Below are positions 58,914-61,900 of a DNA stretch of 64,000 nucleotides, in pieces. The stretch is from positions 92,483,529-92,547,528 of the forward strand of contig CM043959.1 of NCBI GenBank assembly GCA_014529385.2, written 5' to 3'. Numbering within the stretch: the stretch's first letter is position 1; every line of letters starts with the position of its first letter. The notes beneath the pieces were generated by a model, which did not search any database, was not told the DNA's origin, and saw nothing but the letters and a program-made list of their open reading frames with translations. The translations under genes were made by a program, and so were the position numbers. Source of the DNA: Adiantum capillus-veneris (lineage: Eukaryota > Streptophyta > Polypodiopsida > Polypodiales > Pteridaceae).

Positions 58914-61900
58914 TCACTCCATTCCACTCCCTGCCACAAGTGAGGGCGAGAGGAGGTGAGGGCTACGGTGGGAATGCGGCGGGGGAGGGATCGGGACAGG
59001 CTGCAGGGAGTGGGCGGGGCTGAAGGGAGGCTGCTGCACACGTGAGGGTAAAAGCGGAGGGGGCTGCACGAGGGTGAGAGGCTTTTTTGGGGGGGGGGGG
59101 GGGGGGGGGGGTGAGGGAGGCAGCAGGCGGGGGGCAGCAAGGGCTTCAGTGAGCAGTCATTGTGTTCAGCTATGGTTCTTTCTTTGTGCCCTCTTGTTAC
59201 TTGTAACTTTGACCAGCAGAGAGTTGAAAGTCTACCTCTAGGCGTCCTTTTCAGTAGCTTTATCTTCAGAATCGTGGCTATCTCCTCTTTAGGGAGAGGC
59301 TGCTGTAGTACGGTTGGAGTCTTCTATCATCAGTTCAGGGCACTGACCGCTATGGGAGAAAAGCATTCAAATGAGCTACAGTTTGCATGACAATAAACCT
59401 TACAGCAAGAGGTGTTTGCAGTCATAGCTCCTATTTGGACAATCACAATAAGTACTTGGAAGCTAACCAGTTATTAAGGAAGCTGTTATTTTATTTCAAA
59501 TTGGAACGCCTTTTTGATCCATGAACTCTAGACATGTTTGTTCTTCTTCGTATATCTTGAGGATTTCCTCTCTTGCTCTTAAGGTTTGTTGTGTGCTTCT
59601 TGGAAGTTTCATGAAGCTCACAGTATCCAGCATCAGCTAAAAATATGCATCTCAGAAAACAATCAAACAAGAGATAGAAAGAAACTAGGTTGTCTACCAA
59701 CTAGCAAGGCTCTAGTTACTGCTATTATCCTGCCTTCAGACTCAAGCAAGGTTGCATCCATGCATCTCCAATTTTTGGATCTCCCATTAGTGAGTGCACG
59801 CTGTAATTCCACAATTGATGGATTGTGTGCGCTTCTGAGAGGGTATATTTCTGTACCAACTATTTGTGACATTGAATTAGTAATGGATGATTTATGTTTC
59901 TTTGTAAGAGCACTCAAATCCATCCTCTGGTGCACTGATCATTGGGTTCCACAACTCTTTGCTGCCTTGCAGCTCCATAGACCCATGCTTTCTGGTGTGG
60001 AACCGGCATCTCAAGCTGTTGCAAGTAGTTTTATACCGATTTCCATACATATTTATCTACCAACAACGATATTTTACAAGGCTTTTAAAAATAAATTTTT
60101 TTGGTGATGTGGCTACAACTAAAACATGTGGAAGAAGCGATCTTTGCTGGGAAGAAAGTGAGGTGAACTGTCTATTTATATGCTATAGCCTCATGTTAAG
60201 GTCCTACATGATACATCTGCCAATGTGCAAGTATGGAATACCATGTTGCACCTTATAGGGATGCTTCCACCTTGTGTGTTTATGATGCATGCCTAGATTC
60301 TGTCTTTTTTCCTTGTGTGTGCAAAGCGTCATTTTCTCTATCCTCTGTAGACTCTTTTTGTAGTCCAAAAGGCCATAGCATGCTGTGTTCAAGAATCTAA
60401 ATTTTTTGAGATTTGTATTTGAGGACTCAAAAATTGCTTTTCCTCCTCTTGAAAGGTGTGAATAACATTTCAATTTCAAGACTTCTCAAGAAGACTCCCT
60501 TCTTGAAGTACTTGAATCTTGGCTATATGAGAGTTGATGACAGCACGCTTCTCAGCTTTGGTGGGACTTTGTTAAAGAAGCTGAATCTGAGAGAGACAGA
60601 GGTGACATCAGATGTCCACATGATTGAGATTGGTGCTCGGCTGTACTTGCTGTTAACAGATTATAAGACCTTTTTTTTAATTCTTTACAGGTGACTGAGT
60701 GTAGTGTGGCTCATATTCTCAAGTGGAATCAACAGTTGGAAAACCTGAGTGTCCAAGGGTGCAAAAGCATTTCTGTTTCTTCAGCTTTGGAAACTGCAGT
60801 AGCTGCACACGAAGACTGCGCTTCTAATATGCTGAAAGGATCATCTCTCAAGCATCTGGCTCTTGGCTGGGGTTTTACGGACTCTGTTTTGAAGGCTTGG
60901 AAGTCTTCTCTATGGTGCTTACAAAGTTTGTCTTTAGGGCTGGGGGGACGGATCTCAGAAGGTCTGCTTAATACACTTTTTGCAAGCAGTCCACACCTTG
61001 AAGATCTTTCGCTCACCTTTCAGGTATATTATATTTAGAAGTAAATCAATTTCAAAACCAGGATGAAGTATTTTGAGGTTATCTGTTTTCTCTCCTCAAA
61101 CAGGGATCCTTGTGAGATGAGGACCATGAGGTCTATGGTCTGCACGCTGAAAACTAAGTGTGAGTAATCTGCACAACCAACACTAGAGCAAATCAATCAT
61201 CAATTTGCGTTCCATGAGCCAAAAAAGTGTTCCTAATGTAAGGTTCGTTATAGATACAACCTATAGATAAAGAGATCTACAAATACTCAACAAAAGATCA
61301 TTTTGTTTAAGTGGAGGTTAGGAGATCATATCTAAGAAATTCATGACAGTTGGGTGACTCAGATGGCGATGCCATAGGCCTTTATTAGCTGTGGTATCAT
61401 GTGAAGACTCCTAGACATTGTCTATGAACGAGTGGGACCTTCCAGACAGCGGTACTGGAGACTATGTATATTACTTGAGAAACTTTCTCCTGGCTTCAAC
61501 TGAGGCCTTGTGTAGGTCGTTAACAGGAAACTGATGCTGCAGACTTTGCATTCTATACACATTGTATGTTCTTGTGGGCTTGATGATGTTTTCAGCAATC
61601 CACATATCAGTTGGGTGGTGTCTAGTTCTCAGACCTGTACCTAGGATGCTCGCCAATATCGTTGATTGTGTTATGCATTTCATGTGCAAGGCGTGCACCA
61701 ATTGTCAGACAGGAGAGCAATTCATACCATTGGAGTAAAGATATGGATGATCTCTCTCGACTCTGGACACAAGGTCAGGAAAATGAGGCTATTTCTTCAT
61801 TTATCCGTTGAGAGGGAGGGAGCAGAGCAGGTAGCGCTTCACTGGTAGTTGGTTGAAACATCTGATTGTTAGGGAAATGAGGATTAGGTATCCCAGATAG

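Larger units (their letters stand above)
41283..60455 (+). other. Intron 9 of the FBL11-like gene, 19.2 kb
   Basis: From GTAAGT to GAAAG. The phase (one plus two bases, giving Arg) and the protein alignment join exons 9 and 10 directly. It contains LINE pieces, a gypsy pol scrap, composite F and satellite-like arrays. Confidence 0.85.
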
